A DNA stretch of 64,000 nucleotides from Sphingosinicella sp. BN140058 (GCF_004135585.1 NZ_CP035501.1:5651501-5715500), one strand, 5' to 3'. Counted from the stretch's first letter, positions 17,424 through 26,852 are shown. Program-made: numbers and translations. Notes: generated by a model not told the origin, from the sequence alone.

Positions 17424-18572
17424 TCAGGCGCCCCAGACGTCGCGGGCGTAGCGCAGGAAGTTCAGGCTCAGGATTTTTTCGATCCTCGACTCGCGATAGC
17501 CGCGGCTGCGCAGCAGGCGGGCGAGGCTGCAGAACTGGTCCGGTCCCTGCAGCGCCTCGACGAAGGGCACAGTGTCCGGATTCTCGCCGGCGGCGCCGAT
17601 CCCCGCCGCCTTTCGGTCCGCTATCTCCTTCCTGGCATGGGCTCGGTAGGCGGCCATGTCGTCGATCGCCGTGGTGCCGCCATCGGTGCCGAGACCGACA
17701 TGGTCCTCGCCGCAGACATTGATCGCATGATCGATATGGCGGGCGACGTCCTCTGCGGTGGCGACGCTGCGCGGGTTGAGGAAGGGCATGAAATAGATGC
17801 CGACGAAGCCGCCGCGGGATGCGACGAGACGGAGTTCCTCGTCGGTCTTGTTGCGCGGAAGATCGGTCAGAGCCCTGCAGCCCGTGTGATTGATCGAGAT
17901 CGGCTGCCTGGAAGATCGTGCCGCTTCCAGACAGGTGCGTTCGCCGCTGTGCGAGAGATCGATCATCACCCGATTGTCGTTCAGCCGCGCGACGAGATCC
18001 CGGCCGAACGGCGTCAGCCCCCGGTTGAGCGGCGCCATCGCCCCGTCGCCGACCTGATTCGCGACGTTGTAGGTAAGCTGGAACACGCGGACGCCGAGAT
18101 CCGCGAACACATCCGCCCGCGCCACCTTGTCGCCCATCATCGCGCTGTTCTGGAAACCGTAGACGATCCCGATCTTGCCTGTGTCGCGCGCGCGAAGGAT
18201 GTCGGCCACAGTCAGCACTTTCACGAGATGGTCCTGGTGGTGCCTGACGCGCCAGTCCCAGGTCGCGATCTCGGCGACGCTGAATTCGAACGGATCCATC
18301 GCGCCCGCGACATAGCCGAGCGTGTTGTTGATCGCGATCGTGCCGGAGGCGAGCGCATCCTCGATCACCCGCGCCTCGATCGGCGTTCGGGCGGTTCCCG
18401 GAACCTCGGCGCCGCTGTCGTCCTGCTCGGGTCGGTTCGGGTTGAAGAGGCCGCCGAGAGCGTTGATCACCGCCGGACCACGTGCCGCGCTCGCGGACCG
18501 TGCCGCGGCGGGCGCCAGCCCTGTCGCAGTAGCGGCGGCCAGGAAATCGCGGCGGGGCAAATCAAAGGGCAT
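17424..18572 (-). CDS. Exported dipeptidase-like protein (peptidase family M19)
   Basis: A 382-residue member of the renal/membrane dipeptidase family. The N-terminus (LPRRDFLAAATATGLAPAAA) is a twin-arginine signal, so it is periplasmic. Later family motifs are visible: MIDLSHSGERTCLEA, SINHTGCRALTDLPRNKTDEELR, and DHVGLGTDGGT. The HxD pair that M19 enzymes usually carry near the mature N-terminus is not seen; the matching stretch reads VINALGGLFNPN, so the metal site may be altered. A GAGGAGG ribosome site precedes 18572. The 5' neighbour FAD gene ends 163 bp upstream. Confidence 0.88.
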   Translation of the reverse strand: MPFDLPRRDFLAAATATGLAPAAARSASAARGPAVINALGGLFNPNRPEQDDSGAEVPGTARTPIEARVIEDALASGTIAINNTLGYVAGAMDPFEFSVAEIATWDWRVRHHQDHLVKVLTVADILRARDTGKIGIVYGFQNSAMMGDKVARADVFADLGVRVFQLTYNVANQVGDGAMAPLNRGLTPFGRDLVARLNDNRVMIDLSHSGERTCLEAARSSRQPISINHTGCRALTDLPRNKTDEELRLVASRGGFVGIYFMPFLNPRSVATAEDVARHIDHAINVCGEDHVGLGTDGGTTAIDDMAAYRAHARKEIADRKAAGIGAAGENPDTVPFVEALQGPDQFCSLARLLRSRGYRESRIEKILSLNFLRYARDVWGA

Positions 18573-18735
18573 TGGGCAGGTCCTCCTCGGCGATTCGGCA
18601 GGAGTCGCTCCGGGACATGCTTTCCCTGCCGCACGCGCAATCGCAAGAGCGTGGCGGCCTGCACTCTTGCTGCACGTCCCTGCCGGCCACGTGCATCTGC
18701 TTTCGGATTTCCGCCAATTGGCCGGCGGAGTGAGG

Positions 18736-19839
18736 CTAAGCTCGCGGCTGCAGACGGTCCGGGAGGTAGGGCTCCGGATCGATGCTCGCAACGATCGGAT
18801 CCGACGTGCGATCGAGCAACAGGGACGCACCCAGTTTCGCCGCAGCGGGTGCGGTCTGGATGCCGAAGCCGCCCTGCCCTGCGAACCAGAAAAAGTCGCC
18901 TCGCCCGGGCGCGAAGCCGTAGACCGGCACACGATCCGGCGCGAAGCTTCTGAGGCCTGCCCATTTGTGCTCGACCCGCTCGATCCGCCAATCGACGACG
19001 GCTTCGAGTCGGGCGATGGCGGTGGCGACATCGATCTCCTCCGCCGCAGCGTCACAGGGCGGGCACGGCGTTTCGTCATGCGGGCTGAGCCAGATCCGTC
19101 CCCCTGCTTCCGGCTTGAAGTAGAAGCGGCCGAGCGCATCGATGACCAGCGGCAGATTCGCCGGCGCGGCCGGGTCCACGCGAAGCTGAACCATCGTTCG
19201 GCGGAAGGGCTGGATGCCGATCGGCGCGAGCCCGGCGGCGATCGCGACCTCGTCCGCCCACGCCCCCGCCGCATCGACGAGGATGTCGGCGGTGAAAACG
19301 CCCGCGGCCGTCTCGACCGCCCATCGGCCGTGCGCGCGCGCCGCCGACCGGAGACCCGCTCCCGTGACGAAGCGTGCCCCGGCCGTCGCCGCGGATTTGA
19401 GGTAGTGCGCGTGCAATGCGGCAACGTCGATGTCGGCGCAGGTGGGCTCGAGCAGCCCGCGTCTCCATTGGGGCTTCAGCCCGGGAATCCGGGCAATCAG
19501 ATCGTCACGTCCGAGCGGCCTCAGGTCGACCGCGTCGCCGAACCCGCGCGCGAGGTCGGCAATGACGTGGGCGTCGGCATCACCGGCAATGTGGAGTCCC
19601 CCGCGCGCGCCAAGAAAGCCGCCGTCGCGCAGAAAGGTTCCCGATGCGGTGGTGAGCGGCTGGACCAACGGGCCGCCATAGGTTTCCGACCAGAACGCCG
19701 CGGAGCGGCCGGTAGCGTGGTAGCCGGGCCGGTCCTCGCCCTCGATCACGATCACCGACCCGGCACCGGCGAGTTCTGCGGCGAGACTGGCCCCGGCCAT
19801 GCCCGCGCCGACGATCAGGATGTCGCAACGATCGTTCAC
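18736..19839 (-). CDS. FAD-dependent oxidoreductase (DAO family)
   Basis: A 367-residue D-amino-acid-oxidase-type flavoprotein. The dinucleotide-binding motif ILIVGAGMAGASLAAELA is at 7-24, and the second FAD contact region VDAAGAWADEVA is in the middle. The C-terminal GGFGIQTAPAAAKLGASLL closes the FAD fold. It resembles glycine/D-amino acid dehydrogenases and hydroxyglutarate-type oxidases; the substrate cannot be fixed from sequence. It overlaps the upstream hydrolase gene by 4 bp (19836-19839), so the two are cotranscribed. Confidence 0.9.
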   Translation of the reverse strand: MNDRCDILIVGAGMAGASLAAELAGAGSVIVIEGEDRPGYHATGRSAAFWSETYGGPLVQPLTTASGTFLRDGGFLGARGGLHIAGDADAHVIADLARGFGDAVDLRPLGRDDLIARIPGLKPQWRRGLLEPTCADIDVAALHAHYLKSAATAGARFVTGAGLRSAARAHGRWAVETAAGVFTADILVDAAGAWADEVAIAAGLAPIGIQPFRRTMVQLRVDPAAPANLPLVIDALGRFYFKPEAGGRIWLSPHDETPCPPCDAAAEEIDVATAIARLEAVVDWRIERVEHKWAGLRSFAPDRVPVYGFAPGRGDFFWFAGQGGFGIQTAPAAAKLGASLLLDRTSDPIVASIDPEPYLPDRLQPRA

Positions 19840-20762
19840 CCGGCGGCATGCCTCGCAAGGAACGCATCGATGGCGGCGAGTGCCCGCAGGCGAACCGGAT
19901 CAGATTCGCGCAGGATCTCGTGACCCGAATCCTGAAGCATCAGCAATTCCGCGTTGGGGATCGCCTCCGCGGCCCGCCGGATCGCCGCAGCGCTGACCAG
20001 CCGGTCGCGCTCGGTCGCGACGAACAGGCAGGGCGAATCGATCCGCCGTAGCGCCTCGAGGGTCAGGGCGGCACTGGAGCGCATCGCCGCAAGCAGCCAC
20101 CCCCAACTCGGCGGACCGAGATTGTAGCCGGGCTCGCGCTCCCACCACCAGAGCTCGTCGTCGAATCGCTCGGGCGAGCTGGTGAGATAGGTGCGGCGGC
20201 GTGCCCCCGCTTTCGCAGAAGCCGTCGGCGAACGCCAGATCGGGGCGCGCCCGAAGCCGGCGATATTGAACAAGCGCGCCGTCCACGCCGCCGCCCAGGG
20301 CGGCAGCGGCTCGCTGTTGACCATCATCATCGGGGCGATGAGCACCGCCGCGTTGATTTCGGGTCGACGCTCGGCGAGCGTACGGGCGAGGATGTGACCG
20401 CCCATTGAGTGGGCGACGACCACATGAGGGCCGGGATGGTCGGCCCGCCAATCGGCGATCAGCGCGGCAAGATCGTCGACCAGGGGATCCATGCTCTCCA
20501 GGTGACCGCCGACGATATCTCCACGCGATCCGCCCTGGCTGCGCCAGTCGAAGGCGGTGACCGACCAGCCCGCCGCATGCCAGTGATGCTGGGCCTCCAG
20601 ATACTTTTCGATGAAATCGCCGCGGCCACCGGCGAAGAGCAGGCTGCCGCGCCCCCTGCCCGGCCATTCCAGCCGCCGATACCGCCATCCGTCCGGCGCC
20701 AGCCACGTGCCGAGCCGCGCCTCGGCCGGCAACGCCCGACGATCGATCACCTGATCCTCCAT
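19836..20762 (-). CDS. Alpha/beta hydrolase, lysophospholipase-like (S33)
   Basis: A 308-residue serine hydrolase of the PldB/monoglyceride lipase type. The nucleophile elbow is VVVAHSMGGH with S119, the likely acid lies in ATERDRLVS, and the base in DSGHEILRE. FDWRSQGGS near 71-79 is the familiar oxyanion-region motif of this branch. No signal peptide is obvious. It is the first gene of the small minus-strand unit with the FAD oxidoreductase, and it is divergent from the Tad operon (50 bp between starts). Confidence 0.9.
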   Translation of the reverse strand: MEDQVIDRRALPAEARLGTWLAPDGWRYRRLEWPGRGRGSLLFAGGRGDFIEKYLEAQHHWHAAGWSVTAFDWRSQGGSRGDIVGGHLESMDPLVDDLAALIADWRADHPGPHVVVAHSMGGHILARTLAERRPEINAAVLIAPMMMVNSEPLPPWAAAWTARLFNIAGFGRAPIWRSPTASAKAGARRRTYLTSSPERFDDELWWWEREPGYNLGPPSWGWLLAAMRSSAALTLEALRRIDSPCLFVATERDRLVSAAAIRRAAEAIPNAELLMLQDSGHEILRESDPVRLRALAAIDAFLARHAAG

Positions 20763-20812
20763 AGGTGTGCGGTTACGGTTTTGTAAGCAAGGCCGTCTAG
20801 TAGCTGTTCACC

Positions 20813-21283
20813 ATGAAGGGCGATATTTCCTGGTTTCTGATCGGATTGCTGACCGCCGGCTTGATTGCCGCGGCGGTCGGCGACTGGCGCAACCGGATCA
20901 TCCCCAACGAACTGAACGGCGCGATCGCGTTGCTCGCAATCCCCTTCTGGTGGGCGAACGGGCTGCTCTTCTGGCCCGACGCCGCGATCCAGGTCGGGGT
21001 GGCGCTGCTGATCGTCCTGCTGTTCAGCGTACCGCTTCATTTCGGCTGGATGGGCGGAGGCGACGTCAAGCTGCTTGGCGCCCTGGCCTTGTGGCTCCCG
21101 TGGGGCGCGACGCTGTACCTGGTGGCGATCATGTCGCTCGCCGGCGGCGCCCTCACTTTGGCGATGGCGATCGTCCATCACCTCTCGAAATCCGTCGGCA
21201 GACCCGAGATTCCCTACGGGATTGCCATAGCGTTCGCAGGCCTTTGGCTGATCGGCGAACGCTTCCTTAACCAATTTGTCTGA
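20813..21283 (+). CDS. cpaA: Tad prepilin peptidase (A24 family)
   Basis: A 156-residue membrane aspartic protease that processes Flp-type prepilins. The two catalytic aspartates are D24 (VGDWRNRIIPN) and D84 (GWMGGGDVKLLGA), the hallmark of A24 peptidases. The rest is hydrophobic helices. It opens the Tad cluster, but the usual small Flp pilin gene is not found immediately upstream, where a divergent hydrolase sits. Confidence 0.94.
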   Translation: MKGDISWFLIGLLTAGLIAAAVGDWRNRIIPNELNGAIALLAIPFWWANGLLFWPDAAIQVGVALLIVLLFSVPLHFGWMGGGDVKLLGALALWLPWGATLYLVAIMSLAGGALTLAMAIVHHLSKSVGRPEIPYGIAIAFAGLWLIGERFLNQFV

Positions 21284-21328
21284 TGATCACGCTTGCTTTT
21301 CGAAAGCGGGCAGGAGGCGAGTGCCGTC

Positions 21329-22342
21329 ATGGATGTTAAGAAGATCGTGCTGCTGGTCGGCGCACTCATCGTTGCGGCGGTGACGGCCGTTACGGCCAGG
21401 AACATGTTCAACGGTGCCGCAGCGCCCGAAGCCGTCGCTACGCCCGTGGTCCCGGCCGGCCCCGAAGTGCTGGTCGCGACCCGTTCGCTTCCCGTCGGCA
21501 CGATCATCGACGCCGAAAGCCTGCGCTACCAGGCGTGGCCGGAAGGCCTCGTCCAGCCCGCTTACTACATCAAGGGCAACGCCGCCGCGAGCCCGCAGGA
21601 TCTGATCGGAACGGTCGTCCGCACCGAAATCACCGCCGGACAGCCGGTCACCACCGGTTCGCTGATCAAGCCCGGCGAGCGCGGCTACCTCGCCGCGGCG
21701 CTTGGCCCCGGAATGCGCGCCGTCACCGTCGCAGTCTCGGCGACCAGCAGCGTCGCCGGCTTCATCTTCCCCGGCGACCGCGTCGACATCGTCCTTACCC
21801 AGGAAGTCACCGGCGAAGGCCCGCCGCTCAAGGCGTCCGAAACCGTCGTGCGCAACATCCGCGTGCTCGCCACCGACCAGCGGATGAGCGCCGAGGGCGA
21901 GGACGGCAAGCCGGTGGTTCAGAATTTCTCGCTCGTCACGCTCGAGGCGACGCCGAAGATCGCCGAGAAGATCGCCGTGATGCAGACGATCGGCACTCTG
22001 TCGCTGTCGCTGCGCGCGATGGCGGACAATTCCGCCGAACTGGAGCGCGCCATCGCCTCGGGCGAAGTCACCGTCCCGGAAAATGCCGATCCGAAGACCG
22101 AGAAGCGGATGCTGATCGAGATCGCCAACAAGCCGGTCGACAGCGATCCGAGCGTCACCGTCGGTGCCGACGTGTCGCGCTTCCAGCGCAGTTCGGTCCC
22201 GGCCCGCAATTCGGGCATCGGCCAGGCCCCGGCAGCGCCGCTCACCGCCGCTGCCGCCGCCCAGCCGGTACGACCCGCCGGTCCGACCGTCCGGATCGCA
22301 CGCGGCAACAACGTCACCATCGTTCCGCTCGGAGCCAAATAA
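21329..22342 (+). CDS. cpaB: Flp pilus assembly protein CpaB (RcpC)
   Basis: A 337-residue inner-membrane-anchored, periplasmic pilus assembly factor. One N-terminal membrane helix (IVLLVGALIVAAVTAVTA) is followed by a SAF domain (ATRSLPVGTIIDAESLRYQ) and the RcpC/CpaB core (RAVTVAVSATSSVAGFIFPGDRVDIVL, written by family naming as the GDRVDV region). The C-terminus is an Ala/Pro-rich linker. The ATG at 21329 is preferred because an AGGAGG stretch lies upstream and the helix begins at once. It lies 45 bp after cpaA and 1 bp before cpaC. Confidence 0.93.
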   Translation: MDVKKIVLLVGALIVAAVTAVTARNMFNGAAAPEAVATPVVPAGPEVLVATRSLPVGTIIDAESLRYQAWPEGLVQPAYYIKGNAAASPQDLIGTVVRTEITAGQPVTTGSLIKPGERGYLAAALGPGMRAVTVAVSATSSVAGFIFPGDRVDIVLTQEVTGEGPPLKASETVVRNIRVLATDQRMSAEGEDGKPVVQNFSLVTLEATPKIAEKIAVMQTIGTLSLSLRAMADNSAELERAIASGEVTVPENADPKTEKRMLIEIANKPVDSDPSVTVGADVSRFQRSSVPARNSGIGQAPAAPLTAAAAAQPVRPAGPTVRIARGNNVTIVPLGAK

Positions 22343-22343
22343 G

Positions 22344-23849
22344 ATGACCAAGCGCAAGTTCACGCCCCGCGCGGGCTTCGGAACGGCCGTGGCCGCGGCG
22401 CTTGCCGCCGCCGCCCTCGCAGGCGCCGCCGCGCCCGCCGCAGCACAGCCGCCTGCGGTCAAACCAGCGAACGACGTCACGATCTCGGTCGGAGCCGGCC
22501 GCATGGTCAAATTGGGCGGAACGATGACCGATCTGTTCGTCGCCAACGACGCGATCGCCGACGTCCAGGTCCGTTCCTCCAACCAGATCTACATCTTCGG
22601 CAAGTCGCCCGGGGAAACCACCGTGTTTGCCACGGATAAGGGTGGCCGCACGATATGGTCGGCCAACGTGCGGGTCGGCAACAATATCGGCTCGCTCGAC
22701 GAATTCCTGGATGCGGCCATGCCCGACGCCCAGATCCGTGCGCAACCGGTCAACGGCATGGTTCTGCTTACCGGCACCGTGGCAACCCCGGCCGACGTCG
22801 AGGAGGCGACCCGCCTGGTCCAGTCCTATGTCGGCGCCGGCACGCAGGTGATCAGCCGCGTCAAGACGGCAACGCCGCAGCAGGTGATGCTGCGGGTGAA
22901 AATCGCCGAAGTCAGCCGCACCATGCTGCGCGACATCGGCTTCAATATCACCAGCAGCGATTTCTCCGGCGGAAGCATCCTCGGATCGTTCGGCCGCGGC
23001 CGTGATCTCGGCGTGTTCGACGACAAGGGCTTGCCGACCGGCACGATCACTCGTCCTGCCGGTACGACGACCGCCAGCATCATGGGCAAGGTGCTTGGGC
23101 TGGACGTTGCCGGCGCGTTGGACCTGACCGAGAATAACGGCCTGGTAACGACCCTTGCCGAGCCGACGCTGACCGCACTGTCCGGCGAGACCGCCAGCTT
23201 CCTTGCCGGCGGCGAGTTTCCGATCGCCATCTCGAACGGGTTGAACGGCACCTCGATCGAGTTCAAGCAATTCGGCGTCAGCCTGGCGTTCACGCCCTTC
23301 GTCCTCGAGGGCGGCCGTATCTCGATGCGCGTGCGTCCGGAAGTGTCGGAACTTTCCTCAGCCGGCGCGATCAAGCTGAGCGGTTACGAGATTCCGGCCC
23401 TTACCGTTCGCCGGGCGGAGACGACGGTCGAGCTCGGCTCGGGCCAGAGCTTCATGCTCGGCGGTCTGCTCAGCAATGCCGGCAACAACTCGATCGAGAA
23501 GACACCCTTCCTCGGCAATCTGCCGGTGATCGGCGCGCTGTTCCGATCGAACAGCTTCAAGCGCAACGAGACGGAATTGGTGATCGTGGTAACGCCGTAT
23601 CTGGTGAAGCCGGTCAACGCCAATCAGATCGCGCTCCCGACCGACGGCTTCCGCAGCGCGACGACCGGCGAACGCGTCATGCTCGGCAAGGATCAGGGCC
23701 GTCAGTCCCAAACCCCAACGCCGCGGCCGCGCTCGGCCGAGCCGCAGATCGTCGCACCCGCGATCGGCGCCGCCACGGCGCGCTCGACGGTTCCTGCAGC
23801 TCCCGCCCCCGCCCAGACCGCATCCGCGGCGCCCGGCTTCAGCTTCTGA
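22344..23849 (+). CDS. cpaC: Tad secretin CpaC (RcpA)
   Basis: A 501-residue outer-membrane secretin forming the exit pore for the Flp pilus. A signal peptide (AAALAAAALAGAAAPAAA) precedes the pilus-assembly N-domain (VGAGRMVKLGGTMTDLFVAN) and a BON-like segment (LLTGTVATPADVEEATRLVQ). The secretin domain from about residue 250 to 430 includes ALSGETASFLAGGEFPI and the closing VTPYLVKPV. The ATG at 22344 is 1 bp after the cpaB stop. The C-terminal 60 residues are a Pro/Ala/Thr-rich tail. Confidence 0.95.
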   Translation: MTKRKFTPRAGFGTAVAAALAAAALAGAAAPAAAQPPAVKPANDVTISVGAGRMVKLGGTMTDLFVANDAIADVQVRSSNQIYIFGKSPGETTVFATDKGGRTIWSANVRVGNNIGSLDEFLDAAMPDAQIRAQPVNGMVLLTGTVATPADVEEATRLVQSYVGAGTQVISRVKTATPQQVMLRVKIAEVSRTMLRDIGFNITSSDFSGGSILGSFGRGRDLGVFDDKGLPTGTITRPAGTTTASIMGKVLGLDVAGALDLTENNGLVTTLAEPTLTALSGETASFLAGGEFPIAISNGLNGTSIEFKQFGVSLAFTPFVLEGGRISMRVRPEVSELSSAGAIKLSGYEIPALTVRRAETTVELGSGQSFMLGGLLSNAGNNSIEKTPFLGNLPVIGALFRSNSFKRNETELVIVVTPYLVKPVNANQIALPTDGFRSATTGERVMLGKDQGRQSQTPTPRPRSAEPQIVAPAIGAATARSTVPAAPAPAQTASAAPGFSF

Positions 23850-23869
23850 TCGCCCGAAAGGACACTTTC

Positions 23870-24514
23870 ATGGATCGCGTCAAATCCATCGCTCTCCTCG
23901 CCGGGTTCGGTGCAGCACTCCTTGCGGCCAGCGGCGCCGGAGCGCTGCCCCCGCCGGGACACGGTAATCGCGGCCTCGAATCGGAAAACCAGCCGATCGT
24001 GCAGCGCACCGACTACGTCATGGATCTCGCCGGCGCCTACGACGGGCTCCCGGCTGCCGAACGTCAGAGGCTGAACGGCTGGTTCCGGTCGCTCGACCTC
24101 GCCTACGGCGACCGCGTCTCGATCGACGATCCGCGCGGCGCTGACAGCACACGTCGGGACATCGCGCGCGTCGCCGCCGAATATGGCATCCTGCTCAGCG
24201 ACGGAGCACCGATCACCCCCGGGGAGATCGGACCGGACGGCGTTCGCGTGATCGTCAGCAGGAGCGTCGCTTACGTTCCCGGTTGCCCAAATTGGGCGCC
24301 GATGGGGCCGAGCTCGACCTCGCCCAATTTTGGCTGCGCGTTCAACACCAACCTCGCGGCAATGATTGCCGATCCGAACGATCTCGTTCTCGGCGAACAG
24401 GGTGCACGCACCGGCGATGCGACGGCAACGACCAAGGCCATCAAGGTCTACCGTGACAGGATTCCGACCTCGGTTGGCGAGATCAAGGCCGTGTCCAGCA
24501 AGGAAGACAAGTGA
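23870..24514 (+). CDS. cpaD: Tad pilus protein CpaD
   Basis: A 214-residue exported CpaD-family protein, thought to help the secretin reach or function in the outer membrane. The N-terminal signal reads SIALLAGFGAALLAASGAGA. The family stretch VAYVPGCPNWAP followed by NFGCAFNTNLAAMIADPNDLV carries the paired cysteines typical of CpaD. No cysteine follows the signal, so it is probably not a lipoprotein, unlike some homologues. It sits 20 bp after cpaC and overlaps the cpaE GTG start. Confidence 0.92.
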   Translation: MDRVKSIALLAGFGAALLAASGAGALPPPGHGNRGLESENQPIVQRTDYVMDLAGAYDGLPAAERQRLNGWFRSLDLAYGDRVSIDDPRGADSTRRDIARVAAEYGILLSDGAPITPGEIGPDGVRVIVSRSVAYVPGCPNWAPMGPSSTSPNFGCAFNTNLAAMIADPNDLVLGEQGARTGDATATTKAIKVYRDRIPTSVGEIKAVSSKEDK

Positions 24515-25827
24515 TGAATGCTCCTTTCCACGGCAGCCGCGCCGCGGCTTTGCGTGATCCCTTCACTGCCTTCGTCTGCGATGAAGCCACCGCCGAAATC
24601 CTGCGGCCGGTCGCAGTCGAGCACGGCTGGGCGCCAGAGAAGGTCAATCGCGGCGGGCTTCGCAACGCCATTCAGACGCTCTCGGTCTCGGCCAGTCCGA
24701 CGATCCTGTTCGTCGATCTCTCGGAATCCGGCGATCCGCTGAACGACATCAACGCGCTCGCCGAAGTCTGCGAGCCCGGCACGGTCGTCATTGCCGCCGG
24801 TCAGGTCAACGATGTCCGCCTTTACCGCGATCTGGTCGCCTCCGGCATCCAGGATTATCTGCTGAAGCCGTTCACGGCGGATCAGGTGCGCGACGCCTTC
24901 ATCAACGCCCAGATGATCGTCTCGGGACCGCGCGCCAATGAGCCGACTGCTGACAGGCCGCACGTCATGGCTGCGGTGATCGGCGTTCGCGGCGGCGTCG
25001 GCGCGTCGACGATCGCAACGTCGATCGCCTGGCTGATGGGCGACAAGGCGGGCCGCTCCACGGCTCTCCTCGATCTCGACGTCCACTTCGGCACCGGTGC
25101 ACTCGCGCTCGATCTCGAGCCCGGCCGCGGCCTTACCGACGCGATCGAGAATCCGAGCCGCATCGACGGCCTGTTCATCGAGCGGGCGATGGTGCGCGCC
25201 AACGAGAAACTGTGTGTTCTCTCGGCCGAAGCGCCCCTCAACCAGCCGCTGCTCAACGACGGTTCCGCTTATTACCAGCTCCAGGAGGAAATCCGGAACG
25301 CCTTCGAAGGAACCGTCCTCGACATCCCCCGCGCGATGCTTGTCCAGCATTCGCACCTCGTCCACGACGTTCATTCGGTCGTTGTCGTCGTCGAGTTCAC
25401 GCTCGCCGCAACGCGCGACGCGATCCGCATCCTCAGCTGGCTGAAGGCAAATGCGCCGCAGGCCAAGGTCGTGGTGGTCGCCAACCGGGTGCCGCCGACA
25501 CAGCAGGAAATCAGCCGCAAGGATTTCGAGCAATCGATCGAGCGCAAGGTCGACGTGGTGATCCCGTTCGATCCGAAAGCGGCAGCGCAGGCCGCCAAGC
25601 TCGGCCAACCCTTTGCCAAGGTCGCAACTGGCGCCAAGATCGCACAGCCGCTCAACGCGCTTCTCACCCTCACCGTCGCCTCCGTCGATGCGGGCGAGGA
25701 CACGCAGCCGGGTTCGCCGACCAAGGGCAAGTCGAAAGCGGCTTCCGGCGGCTCGCTGCTGGAAAAGCTCAACATCAAGTCGATGCTCGCCAAGACGCCG
25801 AAATCCGGCAAGGTCAAGGCGGCCTGA
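24511..25827 (+). CDS. cpaE: Tad pilus localisation ATPase CpaE (TadZ)
   Basis: A 438-residue protein with an atypical receiver-like N-terminal domain (about 1-135, with LLKPFTADQV as in response regulators) and a ParA/MinD-like ATPase domain from about residue 150. The deviant Walker A motif is IGVRGGVGASTIA (157-169), where the usual GKT is replaced by GAST, as in other TadZ proteins. LLDLDVHFGTGALAL follows as Walker A-prime or B. TadZ marks the polar site of the pilus machine. The GTG at 24511 overlaps the cpaD stop; the ATG at 24514 is the next codon. Confidence 0.94.
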   Translation: MMNAPFHGSRAAALRDPFTAFVCDEATAEILRPVAVEHGWAPEKVNRGGLRNAIQTLSVSASPTILFVDLSESGDPLNDINALAEVCEPGTVVIAAGQVNDVRLYRDLVASGIQDYLLKPFTADQVRDAFINAQMIVSGPRANEPTADRPHVMAAVIGVRGGVGASTIATSIAWLMGDKAGRSTALLDLDVHFGTGALALDLEPGRGLTDAIENPSRIDGLFIERAMVRANEKLCVLSAEAPLNQPLLNDGSAYYQLQEEIRNAFEGTVLDIPRAMLVQHSHLVHDVHSVVVVVEFTLAATRDAIRILSWLKANAPQAKVVVVANRVPPTQQEISRKDFEQSIERKVDVVIPFDPKAAAQAAKLGQPFAKVATGAKIAQPLNALLTLTVASVDAGEDTQPGSPTKGKSKAASGGSLLEKLNIKSMLAKTPKSGKVKAA

Positions 25828-25858
25828 AGACGTGACGCGTAGCGGGCGAGGATAAGAG

Positions 25859-26839
25859 ATGGCGCCGAGCTTCCAATTGCTCATCCTGTTCGCGGGTCTG
25901 ATCGGCACGCTTGCGCTCGCCGCGCTGGCGTTTGCCGGGCCATCCGGGTCCAAGGCGTCCCAGCGGCGACTGGAAAGCGTGCGCGAGCGCCACAGCCGCT
26001 CCACGGAGGTCGCCGCCCAGGCGCAGATGCGTCGGATCCTGCAAAGTCGCAAGAACACCAAGATGGAGGGGTTCGCGCAACAGATCATCCCCAATCCGGC
26101 TCTGCTGCGTCAGCGGCTGGAACGGACCGGCCACAATTGGACCCTGCTTCACTATGTGGCCGCATCTGCCGTCTTGTTCCTGGTGCCGGCGGTGCTGCTC
26201 ACCATGTGGGGGCTTCCCTTCCCGCTGGCCTTTTTCGTCGGGCTGTTCATCGGCGTAGGGCTCCCCCACTTCATCGTCGGCAAGCTGATCAAGCGGCGAA
26301 TCGCCAAGTTCACCTCTCGTTTTCCCGACGCGATCGATCTGATGGTGCGCGGGCTTCGCTCGGGTCTCCCGATTACCGAGACGATGGGCGTGATCAGCGA
26401 CGAGGTTCCGGGTCCGATCGCCGACGAATTCCGCGCCGTGTCCGACAAGATGAAGATCGGCCGGACGATGGACGTCGCACTGCAGGAGACTGCGGACCGG
26501 CTCGGCACCCCCGAATTCCAGTTCTTCGTGATCACGCTCGCCATTCAGCGGGAGACCGGCGGCAACCTTGCCGAAACGCTCGGCAATCTCTCGGAAGTGT
26601 TGCGCAAGCGCGCCGCCATGAAACTCAAGATTAAGGCGATGTCGTCGGAATCCAAGGCCTCGGCCTGGATCGTCGGATCCCTGCCCTTCATCGTGTTCGG
26701 CATGATCTGGTTCATCAACGGCGAATATATGCAGAAATTCTTCATCGATGAGCGGCTGATCATCACCGGCGGCGGCGGGCTGATCTGGATGGGACTCGGC
26801 GTTTTCATCATGGCCAAAATGGTCGATTTCGAGATCTAG
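25859..26839 (+). CDS. tadB: Tad pilus inner-membrane platform protein TadB
   Basis: A 326-residue T2SSF-domain membrane protein, one of two platform proteins of the Tad pilus. An N-terminal helix (LLILFAGLIGTLALAALAFAG) and further helices near 105-140 and 275-320 flank the T2SSF domain (FPDAIDLMVRGLRSGLPITETM, then RETGGNLAETLGNLSEVLR). It starts only 31 bp after cpaE, leaving no room for cpaF/tadA, the secretion ATPase normally found here. The ribosome site GAGGATAAGAG precedes the start. Confidence 0.94.
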   Translation: MAPSFQLLILFAGLIGTLALAALAFAGPSGSKASQRRLESVRERHSRSTEVAAQAQMRRILQSRKNTKMEGFAQQIIPNPALLRQRLERTGHNWTLLHYVAASAVLFLVPAVLLTMWGLPFPLAFFVGLFIGVGLPHFIVGKLIKRRIAKFTSRFPDAIDLMVRGLRSGLPITETMGVISDEVPGPIADEFRAVSDKMKIGRTMDVALQETADRLGTPEFQFFVITLAIQRETGGNLAETLGNLSEVLRKRAAMKLKIKAMSSESKASAWIVGSLPFIVFGMIWFINGEYMQKFFIDERLIITGGGGLIWMGLGVFIMAKMVDFEI

Positions 26840-26852
26840 GACGGCATTCGAC

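Noticed and set aside
18573..19424. A long N-terminal extension of the dipeptidase frame
   Set aside because: It runs antisense-free through the FAD gene in another frame, is Arg/Ser-rich, and the twin-arginine signal gives a clear start at 18572.
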